64,000 nucleotides of DNA, from positions 1-64,000 of IMG/VR virus record IMGVR_UViG_3300044530_000622; one strand, written 5' to 3'. The stretch is from a virus. The notes beneath the pieces were generated by a model. The model saw only the letters and a program-made list of their open reading frames with translations, had not been told where the DNA came from and did no database searches. Below are positions 62,824 to 64,000 of the stretch, in pieces (positions within the stretch are counted from its first letter, which is position 1; each line of letters begins with the position of its first letter). Made by a program: the position numbers and the translations under genes.

Positions 62824-64000
62824 ATGGCAATTAAAAGAGACATAAAATATTTAAATAAAGATTTTAGCACACTAAGGGCTTCCTTAATTGACTATGCTAA
62901 AACTTATTTCCCTACAACCTATAACGATTTCAGTCCGTCATCTCCTGGGATGATGTTTATGGAAATGGCAGCATACGTAGGGGACGTTATGTCATTTTAC
63001 TTAGATAACCAAATTCAAGAAACATACTTACAGTATGCTCGTCAGACAGATAACCTATTTGAATTAGCATACATGTTCGGGTACAAACCAAATGTAACAG
63101 GTGTTGCTACTACAACCATTGATTTCTACCAACAAATACCATCTAAATCATCTGCAAGTGTCTACATACCTGATTTTGACTATACCTTATTAATTGCTGA
63201 AAACGCAGTTGTATCTTCAACCTCTAACAGCGAAGTTAAATTTTTAATTCAAGACAGCGTAGACTTTTCAGTATCTTCATCACAGGATCCAACTGAGGTT
63301 ACAATCTTCCAAACAGCAGGAGTAAATCCAGTTAGCTACCTTTTGAAAAAAAGCAGACAAGCAATTTCTGCCACAATCAATTCCAGCGCCCTAACCTTCA
63401 CTAGCCCAGTACAATTTGATACACGGTTAATTAACGTAGATAAGATTGTTGGAATTTTAGATGCTACAGATAGTGATGGTAATAATTGGTACGAAGTAGA
63501 TTATTTAGCACAAGATGCGATTTACTCTGGTATTAAAAATACAAACCCCAATGACCCTAACCGGTCAATTGATAATGCAGATACACCATATATTCTACAG
63601 TTAGAACAAGTACAGAGAAGGTTTGCAACTAGATTTCTTGACTCAGGATCTCTACAACTACAATTTGGAGCAGGTACTGCAACAGATACAGACGAAACAA
63701 TTGTACCGAATCCAAACAATGTAGGCCTAGGATTACCCTTCCAACAATCTAAACTAACAACTGCCTACTCACCTACAAACTTTATCTTTACAAAGACGTA
63801 CGGTATCGCTCCTTCAAATACAACTATTAACGTCAGGTATTTAACAGGAGGCGGAGTAGCTGCAAACGTTCCTTCAAACGACCTAACAGTAATTACAGGA
63901 GATATTAGCTTCTTAAACTCAAACCTTAATGCAGCTACAGCTAATACTTACAGAGCGTCTTTAGCAGTAAATAACCCAGATGCAGCAGTTGGAGGTCAAG
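62824..64000 (+). CDS. Baseplate wedge protein, gp6-like, 3'-truncated
   Basis: Starts at ATG 62824, two bases after gp25, and stays open to the window end (392 codons seen). KRDIKYLNKDFSTLRASLID, NDFSPSSPGMMFMEMAAYVG and LQYARQTDNLFELAYMFGYK are hallmarks of T4 gp6-type wedge proteins, the structural ring of contractile baseplates. The remainder is beta-rich. The 3' end lies beyond the window. Confidence 0.85.
   Translation, partial: MAIKRDIKYLNKDFSTLRASLIDYAKTYFPTTYNDFSPSSPGMMFMEMAAYVGDVMSFYLDNQIQETYLQYARQTDNLFELAYMFGYKPNVTGVATTTIDFYQQIPSKSSASVYIPDFDYTLLIAENAVVSSTSNSEVKFLIQDSVDFSVSSSQDPTEVTIFQTAGVNPVSYLLKKSRQAISATINSSALTFTSPVQFDTRLINVDKIVGILDATDSDGNNWYEVDYLAQDAIYSGIKNTNPNDPNRSIDNADTPYILQLEQVQRRFATRFLDSGSLQLQFGAGTATDTDETIVPNPNNVGLGLPFQQSKLTTAYSPTNFIFTKTYGIAPSNTTINVRYLTGGGVAANVPSNDLTVITGDISFLNSNLNAATANTYRASLAVNNPDAAVGGQ

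Noticed and set aside
1-64000. Prophage or integrative element
   Set aside because: No integrase, excisionase or attachment repeat seen; the polymerase, chaperonins and late sigma suggest a lytic phage, though genes outside the window could change this.

Overview
The window is part of a large, AT-rich, tailed-phage genome with a contractile tail. Almost every gene is on the + strand, and most are packed with 4-20 base overlaps. The right end holds T4-type late genes: a gp55-like late sigma factor, a gp5-like spike, gp25 and a gp6-like wedge. The host is very probably a member of the Bacteroidota. Every promoter I could build from the sequence has the form TTG - about 20 bases - TATnTTTA or TATATTAA. 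This is the Bacteroidota housekeeping pattern (TTTG ... TAnnTTTG), not the E. coli -35/-10 pattern. Several accessory families, such as the Cys-rich DUF5522-like protein and DUF6165, also point that way.

Layout. 1-5.5 kb: small unknown genes, an SGNH hydrolase, queC and a thioredoxin. 5.5-11 kb: queD, an HNH homing endonuclease, queE, a hotdog thioesterase, thyA, a secreted nuclease, a phosphoribosyltransferase and a dCTP deaminase/dUTPase. 11-19 kb: DNA polymerase I, an A-type Fe-S carrier, groES-groEL and a RecB/Cas4-type nuclease. 19-35.6 kb: about 17 genes for sugar nucleotides, glycosyltransferases and methyltransferases. 35.6-39.6 kb: small genes, a DksA-like finger, an HTH-HNH protein and a lytic transglycosylase. 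39.6-43.1 kb: folE, a DpdA-like transglycosylase, a formyltransferase, a P-loop kinase and queF. 43.6-45.1 kb: an ECF sigma factor, a 12-copy AACCGTA array and a G-rich island. 45.1-52.7 kb: about 20 short unknown genes, most with their own near-identical promoter. 53.1-54.9 kb: a GIY-YIG nuclease and six tRNA genes with a lipoprotein gene among them. 55-64 kb: late and structural genes.

How it fits together. FolE, QueD, QueE and QueC make preQ0, QueF reduces it to preQ1, and the DpdA-like enzyme would insert the base into DNA. The PurN-fold enzyme next to it matches the predicted dPreQ1 formyltransferase (DpdN). I therefore infer that the virion DNA carries 7-(formylamino)methyl-7-deazaguanine or a close relative, which would shield it from nucleases. 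The secreted-type nuclease, thyA, phosphoribosyltransferase and dCTP deaminase/dUTPase would recycle host DNA.

Two transcription programmes are visible. Host-type promoters, many directly abutting the ATG (leaderless) and some overlapping a terminator hairpin, serve the small-gene region and the biosynthetic genes. A second motif, TATTTATAA, lies just before the ATG of virion-type genes and is the likely target of the gp55-like sigma. The AACCGTA array, the G-rich island and two divergent repeat copies carrying minus-strand promoters form a regulatory or origin-like hub that I cannot assign to a known system. All names rest on reading the sequence; no database search was run.
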